Of a stretch of DNA of 64,000 nt, positions 1 through 12,901 are shown one piece after another. The translations under genes and the position numbers were made by a program. The stretch covers positions 16,503,864 to 16,567,863 of the forward strand of contig JACGWO010000008.1 in the NCBI GenBank assembly GCA_034509735.1. The letters run 5' to 3'. The notes beneath the pieces were generated by a model. It was not told the origin of the DNA and did not search any database. It was given only the letters and a program-made list of their open reading frames with translations. The DNA comes from Sesamum alatum. Taxonomy: Eukaryota; Streptophyta; Magnoliopsida; Lamiales; Pedaliaceae. Positions within the stretch are counted from its first letter, which is position 1. Each line of letters begins with the position of its first letter.

Positions 1-2500
1 GGGGTTGATCATCAATTTGGGTCCACATGGTGCTCAATCCTTCTACTTGTTTGGCTTTCACCTAGGTCATCAGCTTCAACTAGATTGCTTCTTTTATGAG
101 AAAGGCAAAATAAACTCTGAGGCAACAATTAGATTGATGTCCATGACATCGTTAGTGTCCCCAAACTCTAGAGATTTTTGTTAAAAGACTATTACAGTAG
201 AAATCAAACGCATGTACCTGGTGATTTGCGAGAATGGGTTTGATTTTTCTCCCATTCGTGTTGGGGTTGTCTATCATCACCAGATTGGCACTTAGCAAAT
301 TGTTTATATGATAGGTCACAAGTGTAAAATTGTCAAATCATTTATAGCAGTTTCCCCCTTCACATTAGCTTGGTCATAGATTGGAACCCGTCCGATTGTT
401 CACAAGCCACGACCCTGTTAGCTTGGTCACAGGTAGGAACCTATCAGATGGTTCACAAGCCATTGTCCCTATGAGCTTGGTCACAAGTTGGAACCCATTG
501 TTTATCATAGGTTGGAGTCTTCCTTTGTTATAGACTCGGTTGGAGCCCATCTTTTATCACAGGTCGGAACCTACTATAATTGATTATTCATTTATTTCTT
601 ACTTAGCAAGGCATAAGATAATGTTAGCAAAATATAAGAGTTCAAGAAGAAAAAATAACATTTTCTTAGCTAAACGTATAAGAGATAATATATACATATA
701 TATATATCAACCTAAACCCAATTACTTAAACAACAAAGTAGCAGTACTATTCAAACAAAGAATCTAGAATTGACCTTCCTGGTAGGGATAGTGTGTTCCT
801 TAAGCTATTAGCACATAAACCCTCCTCAGCAAGAGGTATTAGCATATCTTTTTCCTTTGGTCGTTGTTAGCACTCAATACAGGCAATCATCTGAAAAGGG
901 TGTGTTACTCATATTAGGGCTTGAACAACATATCCATCTCCCTTGATTCAAACCTATATCTTTTAGGAGTACTTCCTCTCTTTTCCCTCTATTTTGTTTA
1001 TTGTTCTCTTGTCCTTTCATTTATTGTCCCTCCTCTATGTTAACGTATTTTTCAATCGAGCCAACAATTTACTTAATGCCAACTTCTTGGTAAGCGACTT
1101 GAGAAATTCTTCCTCTAGCAAGACTTGGGTAAAAGGTGTTAGAGAACACATCGGGCGTAGATAATGGTACTTTTAATGTTGCAATGTTAAATCTCTATAT
1201 GTATGCTTGAGAAAGCTTTCCTTAGGCTAAAAAGCTTCAGGCACTCTTCTGACACATCTTGTTACTAGAAAATAGGTGAAAAAAAAGTAGTTAAATTAAA
1301 CAAAAAGTAGACTGTCCGAGGCATCAATTAGTAAAACCACTGTTGAGCGGATCAGGCTAAGGTAGGAAGACCATGCGCTTAACCCATTTGTCTATCAATG
1401 TAACAGCATCACATTCTCAAACTTGTTCAAGTGCTCCACCAATTGGTAGTTCTGTTGTGTCTTTCCAAGTTAGCAAGTATCTGGAAGTGGGAGGGTAGCT
1501 AGGGCAACTTGTCTACAAAAAATAGGACTCATGTCTTTGCTTTTTGTAGTGTTCTTCAATATTGTTTTCTTCATTTCTCTTATCTCCTAGTAAAGATCTT
1601 CCAACTTGTCAGCCATGTTCGTTCAGGTTCGTTCTTTGCCCACCTTTTCAGCTTACTTTTGTACAAATGACAAATTGCCTTTTGTTTCCTTAAGAATCAT
1701 GGGGATTGCCTCATTGTGCATTTCTCCCCCTAAGGTGCCTTGGACATTGACATTGAAGTTGTTGCTAGTGCCAACATCTTGCAAGCAGAGGAGCAACCAA
1801 ATGAGCTGGTGGGCTAAGTCGGAGAAACCCTGAATGCGGCAATCATGACATTAGGTTGGTTGATAGATTGCTATAGTGCATGCAGAAACTATTCCTACTA
1901 ACGACCAGTCAAAGGCAGTTGGAACATTATCAATCTTTTGTCCAACTTAGTGCTCAACAGGCATAATATTGGCACTGGACGATACATTTTCCTCTAATCA
2001 ATAGCTTTCTCCTCCATTTCTTGGGTTCGACATACTCCTGCCTTTCCCCGTAGATAGCTCTAATTATGCTTATAAGATTTTTAGAGTCATAAAATAGAGA
2101 TATGAAGTTGTTAAATATTGATATAAGACAATAACTAACCTATAAAAAATATTTCAACACTTTGATACTTAAGTCATTAAAAATTTTAGATGAAATTTAA
2201 AATAAAATAATAAAGAATATTAAAAGAGTATAGAGAAAATGTTCAAAATGTCTGTAAAAAAAAGCTTAGAAAAAATCTCAAGAATGTCCAACTTGACTTT
2301 ACCTCTTGTGCCCTTTTGTAGGAAATGGGAGAATTGGAAGTTAATTAATCATGCTCCCACATTACCTTATTCCACAAAGTTAATTAGAAAGTTGATAGCT
2401 TCATATCCACTGCCTCATTTCTTGTTGAGTAGGTGAAACTACTTTTTGAGCGTCCTCTAGGTGGGTTGTTGTTTATTGGGTCGAGCTTGAGTTTTCACCT
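1..2500. other. Unassigned, probably decayed repeat DNA
   Basis: No open gene was recognised. The minus strand holds short stretches of protein-like composition broken by many stops, which would fit an old retroelement, but no family motif could be named. The only clear structure is the degenerate tandem repeat listed separately. Confidence 0.3.
365..575. repeat. Degenerate tandem repeat, about 60-bp unit
   Basis: Three to four imperfect copies of a unit containing GCTTGGTCACAGGTTGGAAC-like text followed by a TTCACAAGCCA-like tail are visible in succession. The copies diverge to the right (GTTGGAGTC, GTTGGAGCC, GTCGGAACC). No function is apparent. Confidence 0.6.
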
Positions 2501-2504
2501 TTAG

Positions 2505-2660
2505 GGGTGGGCATAGCTCTACAAATGGACCAAACTGTGTTAAAACCGAAATTTTGGTTCGTACCAAGTACCAAACTGAAAATTTAGTTCGATATTAAGT
2601 TCAATTTGGATTTTGATTACCAGTTAGCCAAACTGAACCGAATACTGAAATTTTTTAAAT
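2505..2660. mobile_element. Possible hAT/MITE terminus
   Basis: The stretch starts with AGGGGTGGGCA and runs into AACCGAAATTTTGGTTCG-type sequence, a combination common at the ends of plant hAT-derived short elements. No matching opposite end was located, so this is a tentative call. Confidence 0.3.
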
Positions 2661-3789
2661 ATATATAAAATATAATTTTGTTTTTCTAAAATGAAAGTGT
2701 AAGTGTTAGACATGTTTAACACTTTTAGAGTTTTGGTCTTTTACTTACCTTCACACCCCGAAATATAATTTCTAGAATGTGAGAATAGAGATAGGCATGA
2801 CGACCAAAACTTCAACGGCAAAACAATCTACTCAATTCAAGTCCATTTGCACCACCACCATTGGCCACCGGCAACTGAGTCTCCTCTATCTGCTACTTTG
2901 TTCGCCCCTCTACTGCATCTGGAACCTTTCAATTGGAAGGTCTCATTGTAAAATCTTAGTGAAAATTATTGAATTTTTACATGCAATTTTGTACATCCTA
3001 CATATAGTTTTTGTTGTAGTTTATTTATTGTTGTAGTTGTTGGAATAAGTTGATAACCTTTGGATCGATGACTTGAATGAGCTTGCATAGAAATGTTATG
3101 TATCATCTTTGTGACTGATTGATTCATTGATTCTTTTGGCTAAATATTAAGGCAATTAAATCATTGTTTTCATCTTTGAACTGCAGATTCTTTTTCTTAG
3201 AGTTGTGAATTTAAATTAACCATAACAATAATGATTCTAAGTTGAAGTTGTTGTCAATGAAAGATGGTTCAACATTCTTTACCCTTGATTTTACAAATAG
3301 CTCCTTTGTACTAAGACAGGGAACTTAACTGTACTGTGAAGTAGATGATTATTATTCATATGTTTTAGTGAATAGTTAGTTGTGAAATGTCTAGTTTATT
3401 TTCTTACCCAAATCGTTTAGTAAACTTAAATCAAATATTTTAGCCTTTGATACTCCAACCTGTTCCTCTTCTTGGTGTGTATACATTAAAAAAATACTCC
3501 AGTTTCTCTCACATCCTGATGAGGTACTTGTTTGGCCGAGAATTCGAATTGCCAATTGTTGAAGATTGGGTGCACGTGCGCCAGATAATTTTCACCATTC
3601 ATCTATGTGAAAAAAGAATGTATAAATAATCAAGAAGAAATAAAGGAAAGAAATAATTAACTTAAAATAGAGTGGAAAAAAGAGAAATTACCAAACTAAG
3701 TATTCTTGCTAGTCTTAAGAGCAAGTTATTGTCCAAAACTCTCTAATCGATCTCGAAACAATCTAGTCTCATGTAATAAATTTGACTTG
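2661..3789. other. AT-rich spacer, no gene seen
   Basis: Only short chance reading frames are present. It lies on the 3' side of the decayed minus-strand hAT transposase and may include that element's 3' non-coding part, but no terminus is visible. Confidence 0.3.
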
Positions 3790-5400
3790 CTACTTATTCC
3801 TTTGATGGTGATTATTTCTAGAACACCATTCATGACCTTTGGTTTTTTGGCAAAATGATGCTTCATCATATTGAAAAGTCGGATTAAACCAATAAGTTGT
3901 ATTATGTATGTGTTCCCTTAACTGCCTATCCCAACAACTCTTGATGATGGTTGTATATGGTTTATACAACCTCTTTTTGTTCTTGAAAAGGTTCTTAATT
4001 CTCGTGCACGCTCGATGCATCCCTTCATACGGCCTATTGAAGGTTTTTTATCCCATCAACAATTTTTAAAAGGCGCATCAAAGACTCCATGATCATTACA
4101 ATAATCAAATAATAATTCCAAAACTTATTATCCAACACAATTGCAATGAGTTCTTTTGTCGTCCTCTCTCTGGCAAGTCTTGAATTAATAAACTCTTTAC
4201 AAGTGACTAAAGCCTTCAAATCATGCATGTGACGGTAAATATTATATAGCACAGTAAAAGTAGTACCAAACCTTGTCTCACCTGAATGAAATACTTCTGT
4301 CAATACTTTCTTTTTCTCAACCAAGATAACCAATATATATGATTGTACACAAGCCTAGTCACTTGAGATGTTTTACTCATAATTTCAGCAACATGATCTG
4401 ATTTTGTTATATCCTTCATAACCAAATTCAAGCAATGAGCAATACAAGGAGACCAACTAATAGATTTATAATGATCTTGTATATTTATTCCCGCTGCAAC
4501 ATAGTTCGCTCCATTATCGATGACCATATATACCACATTAGTTCACCAACCCATACAATAACTTCTTGAAATAAGTTAAAAAGTGCTTGTGCATCTTCCA
4601 CAGTATCATAAGCATCAACACATTTCCAAAAAATGGCTCCATAAGCGAGGAAATATATATGAAAATTGATCAATGTTCAATCACTATTACGAGTATAACC
4701 ATCACCCACAATTGTGCATTCACATTGTGCCCAAATAGTCCCAATGTTATCAAACCACAATTGAACTCCCTTTTGGCATTCTTTAAGAGAGGAAGACGAA
4801 GTTCATGATAAGTGGGAGTACCCTGGCCCTATTGCAATTATAGCATGAAACATACATTGAAGTATCTAGAAATTCAAGCATTAATAAGAATGTTTGTATC
4901 ATAGAAGGCATTGGATATTTCCATATAAGCTTTCTTAACAGCTTCCTCACCCACAAGGACGCTTTTTATGGTAGGTTGAGATCCTGGAGTAGTCTTTGGA
5001 GCAAAATGGTCACCAACTTTGCTTGATTGCCTGTGGCCAACACGTATCTTTCTTTTTTGTACACTAGGTTGTGCACTTTATTCCCTTATTTCTTGGCTTT
5101 TCATTTCTTCAATCTCATAATATTTGACAATGTTATCCCTTTCTATGGCATGCAAACTATAGCGATTATTAGTAACATGTTTTCTCGGTTTTCTTTCTTC
5201 TTTTCAATAATCTTCATTAAAGATTGCTCATCTGCTATCTCACAACCAGGGGCACTTTAGAACATAATCTAATCTCACCTTTCCTCACTGCTAGATGTTG
5301 TTTCATTCTATTTATATCATCACTTGTTGACACCTTTCCACAACACATGCGAGAAAGTAATTTCATTCCATCAGTTAGTCTTTCAACAACGTGATTTCAT
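3790..5400 (-). pseudogene. hAT-type transposase (BED/DUF659) pseudogene
   Basis: Read on the minus strand, scattered frames match the common plant hAT-derived BED zinc finger plus DUF659 transposase. At about 5350-5220 is a BED-proximal piece of the type SRMKQHLA followed by VPLVVR. At about 4980-4900 is a piece like TTPGSQPTIKSV. At about 4670-4380 is the DUF659 core with DAQALFNLFQEVI and DNGANYVAAG, followed by a PCIAHCLNLV segment typical of these proteins. Further C-terminal parts are seen at 4333-4034 and 4020-3790. Several stops and frame changes break it, so it cannot make transposase. The matches are judged by eye, but the order of segments is right for the family. Confidence 0.75.
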
Positions 5401-6418
5401 GTTATATTTGTCTTGCCTCTTTGTCATGGAGTAGAGATGGGAGTGGTACTACTGTATCCATGTTTTTTTATCGTAGAAGATATTTGGTCCTGCAACAATG
5501 ACGAAGAATCAAATTTACAGGTTTTAATTATTCAAGAAACATAATTTAACTAAATGAATCATTAGATTATTTACCAATTTAACTAATAATACTAAAATAG
5601 GATTGATATGTTAATATGATAAGTTAGACAAAAGAAAAGAGAAATGAAACAAGAGATAGTTAAATCACAAATTGAAGAAAGGTAAATCACACAGAAATGG
5701 ATTTGTATGTATGTTGTGTGTAATTGTGTATAGCTAATTTATATACAACCTCGAAGAAATGGATGCCCCTTGAAAAATATTGTTAGCTACTTAGCTTAAA
5801 GGATTATGCTATATTTCTTCCTAAATTGAAGTTCAACATTACACTCACAATTTTACGGACTTAACAAAAGCACATCAGGATTCAAATTCAACATTTTGAC
5901 ATTATTTATGCTATTTAAACTGTTATCAAATAAGTATTTATGCAATTTCAAAATGAAAGCTCATCAGATTTTCACAATAAAATTTCACCCATTTCCTCAA
6001 ACCAAATTTATCAACAAGCGAGGAAGAAGAGAGAGAAAGAGAGATTACATCCTGCAGTGCAACTAAACCTAAAGCAAGAGAGAAGTGATGAGGTGTGTTT
6101 GGCTGAGGAAGAGAGAAAGTGAGATATCGAGATTGAGAGAAGGAGAAAGGGAGAGGACGATTGAGGTGTGTTTGGCTGACAAAAAGAGAAAGAATTAGGA
6201 ATGTGCTCAATTTATACCATTACACACCCCGTCCAGTTCGATTGACCCATGCCGGTTCAAGCGGGTCGATGGTCGAACCACTGGGTCGTCCGATTCTCTT
6301 CAAATAAAGATGGTTTTTCATCCCCATCGGGTTTCTCCTTTCGCCCGATCCATTTTGTGGACCATTCTGTGATTCGGGCGATCCGACCGGCCGGGCTGGG
6401 TTGGGTTTCAAAACACTG
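5401..6418 (-). mobile_element. 5' non-coding part and right terminus of the hAT element
   Basis: This stretch lies upstream of the minus-strand transposase remnant. It ends at 6418 where the minus strand begins CAGTGTTTTGAAACCC, a CAGTG-type start as used by many plant hAT elements. Immediately beyond it the LINE ORF1 remnant starts, so the hAT element seems to have landed in that LINE. The opposite terminus near 2.5-3.8 kb was not identified and no TSD could be defined. Confidence 0.5.
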
Positions 6419-7117
6419 GTCCTGATATAATTTCGCCAACCCCACTTGCCACAAGCTTAGCCCCTCACCAGCCTAATACTCCACGGGCAAGTATCGGATC
6501 TTCACCCATGTAGGGGCAATCTTGTGATCTTGCTTAGATAGAGTCATGCCTGGCTCCCACGCTAAAGAATAATTGGTTGGCCCTAAAAAAACCAGGGCCC
6601 CTCTCTATGATTTCCTTCATGCGGCTAATGTCTTGGAGTGAAAGAAGAAGAACCAATTGTTACATGCTACAGCCTCTTGCATCCCTATCCATGCAGATTT
6701 AGCATATGTCCAGAGATTAGGGAAATAGGGTTTTTTCCCCAAGAGTGTATTATTCCATCGATATGCTCCTACTTCCACAAGCCTTCTTGATGGCTTTATC
6801 ACAATTTCCCCATTATGTGTCTCAGGTTGGACATAGCATAAGGTTTTACATGAGGAGTGGGCAAAGCCCTCTACTATAGGATCTTTAGGGCAAGCATGGG
6901 TATCGAGTTTCACAGATCCTATAAAGATATTAGGCAAGATTTGATTTGAGTGCAATATATTTGACGTAGAGGCGCATTCACGGTCTAAAAACGACGATGT
7001 AGGGGTAGGGGTTCCAATCTGGTGTAGACAAAACCCTAGGCAGATTAGCGTTATTATTACCCGATGTTTGCATGAGTGTGTGTTGTACTGCAGGGTATCA
7101 TTGCCAGGTGATTGCAA
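6419..7117 (-). pseudogene. LINE ORF1 fragment with DUF4283-like domain
   Basis: The minus strand has an open stretch of 166 codons (7117-6617) ending in a segment with NTLLGKKPYFPNLWTYAKS and NNWFFFFHSKT. It continues past a frame break to about 6430 with EVIERGPWFF, GQPIIL and KLVASGVGEI. This order (ligand-like core, small aromatic strand, E-GPW-F motif, then LA-GVG) is that of the DUF4283 domain at the N-terminus of plant LINE ORF1 proteins. Stops and a frameshift are present. The start at 7117 is not meaningful because the piece is truncated at both ends, on the left by the hAT terminus at 6418. Confidence 0.6.
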
Positions 7118-7713
7118 GGGCGCGAGTCCGCATCCTTCAATCTTGATTGGTGAGGCAGCTTGTTCAATTATTGACCCAATGGAAGAGATTACAACCCATT
7201 GTATCCATACTTCTTTGCTCGTTGTTTTCTCAATATTTCAAGAACGGTCATAAATGCTTTATCCTCCCTCATAACCTTTTCTGTTAGCATTTAAAATGCA
7301 AGGAAGTTGAAACTTTTCATCACATGCCCCTCCTCATTGTTGGGGTTGTCATGGACCACCACTTTAGCCATTGACACCATCGCCTATCGTAACCCTAGGA
7401 GAAGACGAGGTGAGAGGATATGAGAGAGACATACTACACCCTTTTAGTTTCTTGTGTGTTCATAAACATACTACAAGAATCAATTTTCTCTTTGTTTTGT
7501 CTTTCTCAAACTTTATCTTTCTTTTTCTATTCTATGTATTTTTACTTTTGTTGATATTATTTGTTCGTTTTGCATTTTAGTTAGTTGATTAGGAATTTGG
7601 ATGGCAGATCAAAGATACTACAACATGGATGAAGATCTAATCTCCCCAGTATTGGAGTTGGATTTGATTTGATATATTAGTAGTTCATTTATCATGTGTA
7701 ATATTTTAATAAT
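7118..7713. other. Spacer, no gene seen
   Basis: No motif or long reading frame was recognised. It may contain more of the decayed LINE. Confidence 0.3.
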
Positions 7714-8410
7714 GGGTAAATTATATAGTTGGTCCATTAAGTTTGTATTTAGAATTACTTTATTTTCTGAAGTTCATTGCTTGACATTAACATCTATAAT
7801 TAAGTCTGTATCTCAAATTGGTCTGTATAACCAATTTTCGATGAAAATGTGGATGAAAATGATCACATGACCAGCACATGGATTAATTTGTATGGGTAAT
7901 TTTGTTATTATGTATTTTTTAGAAAAATAAAATGAAATTAAACACAGCCTAGCCCTATTTGAGACACGAGCGTCTTCTAGCTGTCTCATTACATCTTTCA
8001 CACCACAAACACAACTACAACTTCCTACCTGCAAAAAATTGAAATAAATTTCTATATTCTAAACTAACATGAAAAATGAAGAAGAAGCATCTTACCTCAT
8101 ATTTCTTCCCACCACAAAACCTTCGTCCTAGGTTTACTTAGGTCCAGGAAAGCTACAGTACTCTTTCCATCATTAAAAAATGACTAATTTGTCAATTTTA
8201 TAAATTTAAGTACGTAAAGTGAGAAAACAAACATAAATTGATCATTAACAAAAAGTCAAAATTCAGTCACATTTTCTTCGGGAAATTGTCAGAGAGACCA
8301 AGTTTGATAAAAAAACTAAAATTTTTAAGAATGCTAATGTCAAGAAATGAACTTGAGAAACTAAAATGATTCTGAAACGCAAATTTAAAGAACCAACTAT
8401 AATATTTATC
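7714..8410. mobile_element. TIR-type MITE
   Basis: The left end GGTAAATTATATAGTTGGTC is mirrored by the right end, whose reverse complement reads GATAAATATTATAGTTGGTT. The interior is AT-rich and non-coding. The superfamily is not determined because no clean TSD was found. Confidence 0.55.
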
Positions 8411-8854
8411 TTTTTATAAATATATACTTTATTATTAAGTAAGAGCACTCTTTTGGTGTCTCACTTTATTTTTTAAATTAATTAAATATTTTTAACTCCT
8501 CATTTATCATGGTTTTCCATAACGACTTTATGGTAGTTATTTTTTTCCCTCATCAATTTTTTTTTATTTCTCCACATTATTCATTATCTTTGTTTTCCAA
8601 AACAATTTATAAATCAAAATATTTATATCAACATATTATCTTAGTATATATTTTTATGTACATTTTAATCTACAAAAATTAATAATATAATTTATATAAA
8701 TATTATCTTGTAATTCATTTATCAAAATTATGCACATTCATAGAATGTGCCCATACTTACTAGTTATAAAGATGTAAAAGACATGACAATGAAGCATGGA
8801 TCACAGATTCTTGTGTTGGGTGGTTTATTTAGTTTAAATACTTTTTTTGGATTT
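8411..8854. other. AT-rich spacer
   Basis: Low-complexity AT-rich DNA with no recognised gene or element. Confidence 0.3.
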
Positions 8855-9060
8855 AATGTAATTTACCTCTGAAAAATTGTAAATAAGCAAATTATCCTCT
8901 ATGAAAAAAAATAATAATTTACTCCTCAGTGTTTTTTAAAATGAAGCAATTTACCTCCTTATCTAGGAAGGTAAATTGCTTCATTTTAAAAACATTGGGA
9001 GGTAAATTATTATTTTTTCTTTAGGGGTAATTCGTTCATTTGCAATATTATAGGGGGTTA
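8855..9060. mobile_element. Foldback MITE (long hairpin)
   Basis: The two halves are near-perfect inverted copies around a centre near 8963. The strongest stem pairs AAAATGAAGCAATTTACCTC on the left with its reverse complement on the right, and the pairing continues outwards through AATAATTTAC to the ends. The whole unit is about 200 bp and non-coding. Confidence 0.7.
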
Positions 9061-9513
9061 TCCCTACTTTTTCTAATATTAGAATTGGATATTGAATCTG
9101 AAAATATTTTATTTTGTTTTCTTGTATTTGTTATACATTGAAATTTGAAATTGAAAATTATTTGTGTGCCTTTACAAGTCTTTACATTTACAGGTAACTT
9201 TAGAATTTCGTTATTGTAGGTTTTTTTTTTCCGAAATTCAGTATTTAATCGTACCGAACCAAAACTTACCATTATTTCCATTATTCCCTCCCTTCGTCAG
9301 GAAAAACTCCATTAGCTTCAGTCATGCCCATAACGTTATCAATGCGGATGAAAAGTATGTAAAAATTATTTTTATATTTACATATTAAAATATGAATAAA
9401 ATAATCTTGTCGGTTAAAATAAGAATATAAAATCGATAAAACAGTATACTGTAAACATATTAGCTATAAATACGGTTCAAAATTTAACTTTCATCATGGT
9501 AATATTAAAAATA
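9061..9513. other. AT-rich spacer
   Basis: Only short chance ORFs are present; nothing is recognised. Confidence 0.3.
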
Positions 9514-9969
9514 GGATAAATTATAACTACCTCCCCTAAAATTTGGTATAATTATGAATATTTTTTTGTTGTTTGAAAAAATTACAAATATCCCTTTCAA
9601 ATGAAAAATAATTATGTAAGCCCTTAAACGGTGATGTGAAAAGTATAACAATACCCTTGCTGTATTTTTTATTTTTATTAAAAATTATTTGAAATAATGT
9701 AAAAAAAATTAATGGTGGGTAAAAAAATAATCCATAAGAATATCAGCTCATCAAAATATTTTAGAAAATTTTGAAAAATATATAAAATTATAACTTATAT
9801 TCTGAAAGAATATTTTGGACAATTCACTATGAAAATTAGATGGAAACCTAACGGAGGCTAACGGAAGTTATATGGGCATTAAAATCAGGAGGGTATTTGT
9901 AGTTTCTCAAACTACGAAAAGATATTCTTAATTATGGCAAACCATAGGAGGGGTGGTTGTAATTTACCC
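9514..9969. mobile_element. TIR-type MITE, about 456 bp
   Basis: The left end GGATAAATTATAACTACC and the reverse complement of the right end, GGGTAAATTACAACCACC, form a terminal inverted repeat that continues inwards (AATTTGGTATAATTATGAAT against GTTTGCCATAATTAAGAAT). The flanking 9-mers TTAAAAATA and ATGAAAATA agree at 7 of 9 positions and may be a decayed Mutator-type TSD. Confidence 0.6.
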
Positions 9970-10051
9970 ATGAAAATATAGAGACTACTCCGTGAATTTT
10001 CTCTGGAAAAAAGGGATAAGAAATAAATGTGAGTCCAACTATCTACAAAAG

Positions 10052-10325
10052 AGCCGAAGAGGCCTAACTCAGTTGATGATACTGAGGCCCCATAGAGGTC
10101 ATGGGTTCGAACCCTTACGTGCGATGATGTTGCTACTATATAGTAAGTATTATTTGTATATTGTAATAGTAAGGTATTATTTAGGTTTAGTTTATGTGAT
10201 ATTATTAATTAGGATATGATTATTGCAATTTTCTCTATTCGATATTGATACTCGACAGAACTGATTGTAATCATTTTACTTCAATTAGTAAATTTATTGC
10301 TTTCAATTACAAAAAAGAAAAAAAG
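10052..10325 (+). mobile_element. tRNA-derived SINE with TSD
   Basis: An A-box-like GGCCTAACTCAGTTG (about 10061-10075) is followed by a B-box GGGTTCGAACCC (10103-10114), the internal RNA polymerase III promoter of tRNA-derived SINEs. The element ends in an A-rich tail (ACAAAAAAGAAAAAAAG). It is flanked by AACTATCTACAAAAG (10037-10051) and AACTATCCACAAAAG (10326-10340), a 15-bp duplication with one mismatch. This marks LINE-type retroposition and fixes both ends. It is not a functional tRNA gene, because no acceptor or anticodon arms can be folded. Confidence 0.85.
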
Positions 10326-10340
10326 AACTATCCACAAAAG

Positions 10341-12100
10341 AAATTGGCAGGGTAGGGTTGTAGATATCCTTTTCCATTAAAAGACATTCAAATTTTGTCA
10401 CTTTAATTAATTGTGGCTCTTGCCGACTTTTGACTTGTCGTCTTTCTTCATATTCTGCAATTGAGAAGAAAGCAATAACATAAATTTAGACATAGTTGCG
10501 TAATAACCCGAAAACTATGTGATCCTTTTGTGACTCTAAATAAAAGGGAGGATATGAAAATGACATGCATTTTAGTAAAAACAACACAATATATCTTTAT
10601 TTGACACTTGCTTCTATTTAAATATACTCCACAAGTTATAATTGGCTTATAATAATAAAAGCGCATAGATTGGATAGGATTTTCCTTTTTTCTTTTTAAC
10701 TAGACTTGATGCGGGTAACTTATCGGTATCGGGAATTTATACAAATGACCCCCAACTCTATTAATAATTTCATAACAGGCCAATTCGTGTCCTTTTTATT
10801 AGGATTGTAAAGACCAGACCTTCGCCCGATTTCGAATTGGATATGTATAGATTCATAGTGACCACTTCATCATTTCTGAATGAATAGTTCACGTGTATTC
10901 GTACATTTCTAACCCCCGATGCTCCAAGATATGCTAAGCTTTACTCTCGTACGATTTACTGACTTAAGTATTAGATAACTGTTGTGAGAAATGAGGGATA
11001 TGTTGGAATTGTGTATAATGAAGTCGAGATAAGAGTTAGACTCTTTATCTTTAAAAACAATTATTGCTCCGCTCTAGAGCTAACGGAAACGGCAATTTAT
11101 CTTCCAAGATACAACGACTTACAATTTCAAAGCAACAACACTACAAATTTTGAAAAACGGCGAACCAAACAATATTTTAGAACTCTCTTAATAAAAGAAA
11201 AAATATTTTTATTGCTAGCACTTTGAAATGCTCTTAAATACTATTCAAGTTGAATGAATTCTATGTAATGAATTAAATAAATGAAGCGAATAGGGGGAAC
11301 TATTTATAAAAGTTGGAAATGTATCTTGAATGGAAATGTCCAATTAAAAAAGATGCATTTGAAAGGTTATGCTTTTTCATCCGAATTGACCATTTCATTC
11401 AAAAGACATACAATTTCACCGAAATGGACGCATCGTTTTACAAAAAGATTTCACCCAATGGACACATCATTTCGACACATAGGATGATGATTGGACGCCA
11501 TCAATCATCATCCACGTGTCACGAGCTTGTTATGCATCGTACATCGTAACTAATTAATTATCACGATTTAATTTGATAGACATAAATTTATTAAATTAAT
11601 ATTTAATTTATCATTCACCATTTTTCAACAATAATTAAATATAATCAAGGTTTTCTTAGTGTTTTCATCACGTATTTCTCGCATTGCAGAATATGTTGAC
11701 AAGATTCTCAGCATATCTAAACATGTTCGGACCAATCTATATCTGAAGTAGAACTTAAGTGAACTTTCTTGAATTGAACACAAATAAATACTGCAATTAG
11801 ACACCAAAAATGTGAAGCTAGCATATGTACAAATATATATGTATATATAATATTATTAAAAACTAAAAAAAAAAGTCAACATATTAAATTAGAGAATGAT
11901 CAAGGCCTTTTGAGGTTTAGTTTTTATTGCATATAGAGACTCGAGTCAATTATGTTTTCTAGATTAAGATACTTAAGATTTAAGAATTAAAAGAGAGCAC
12001 TAAGTGGTGTGACTGGAATATGATAATTAAATAAAATTTGATTATAATTAATCAATGTTTTTTTGTTGATTTTAAATTATGACGAATGTTTTATCCGTTG
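10341..12100. other. Intergenic DNA, no gene seen
   Basis: Short overlapping frames at about 11281-11549 have no recognisable domain. No transposon ends were found. Confidence 0.3.
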
Positions 12101-12107
12101 TCTACAT

Positions 12108-12757
12108 AAACAACGATCGTGGTTTAAAATTTCCATGCGCTTCCATCGAAACTATGGAAATGTTTCCCTTTTCGATGTTATGGAAACAAAAATACATGGT
12201 AGTATCGAAATTATCTAGTTTCCTTCGAAACACTTTATTTTTCTTATTTTTCCTTCGAAATCTTTGAGTTTTCTAAGAAACTTTTTATTTTTCCTAATTT
12301 TTCAGCGAAACATTTATTTCATACTTTTAGCTACAACTATATAAATTCTTGTGTTATACATAAGTATTTCATTTAATGATAACAAATTTAATATTAAGCT
12401 AAATTAGTAATGTTATATATATATATATATCAATGTAATATAGATATTTTATAACACATAGTTAAACATAAATATATATTATTATTTAGTTTCAATAGCA
12501 ACTACATCAATTAATAACTCCAAATACATAATTATACTACATAAAAATAATGTAAATTGGCTAAATGATACAAAATTAAACTACATATATTTGATTAAGA
12601 AAAGAAAGGTAATATTTTAAATTTTTTCTATGAGTATTATGTATGTTTTTTTAATTTTACGATTTTTTCATAGCATTTCCGAAGTATTTGCAAAAAATTT
12701 CTAATATTTATAAACTCGAAACGTTTGTTGGAAATGAAACTTTAATCCATGACAACG
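12108..12757. mobile_element. Possible TIR MITE
   Basis: The left end ACGATCGTGGTTTAAAATTTC resembles the reverse complement of the right end, CGTTGTCATGGATTAAAGTTTC. The interior is very AT-rich with repeated TTTCGAAAC-like motifs. Termini and TSD are uncertain. Confidence 0.35.
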
Positions 12758-12901
12758 ATTAATAGTCTTAGTTTGTGCACTTATTGTTAATTAATATTCA
12801 CAATGATTTTTTCACTCTTAATCAGCAAAAATGCTATATTCGTTCCGATGTATCTACATCAATATTGTTACATAATTGTTCTTGTAATGATTTATATTAG
12901 A

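Noticed and set aside
365..575. CRISPR-like array
   Set aside because: The repeats are imperfect and lack distinct spacers, and this is plant nuclear DNA.
10058..10114. Possible tRNA gene
   Set aside because: Only A and B boxes are present, with no acceptor or anticodon stem; the flanking duplication and A-tail show it is a SINE.
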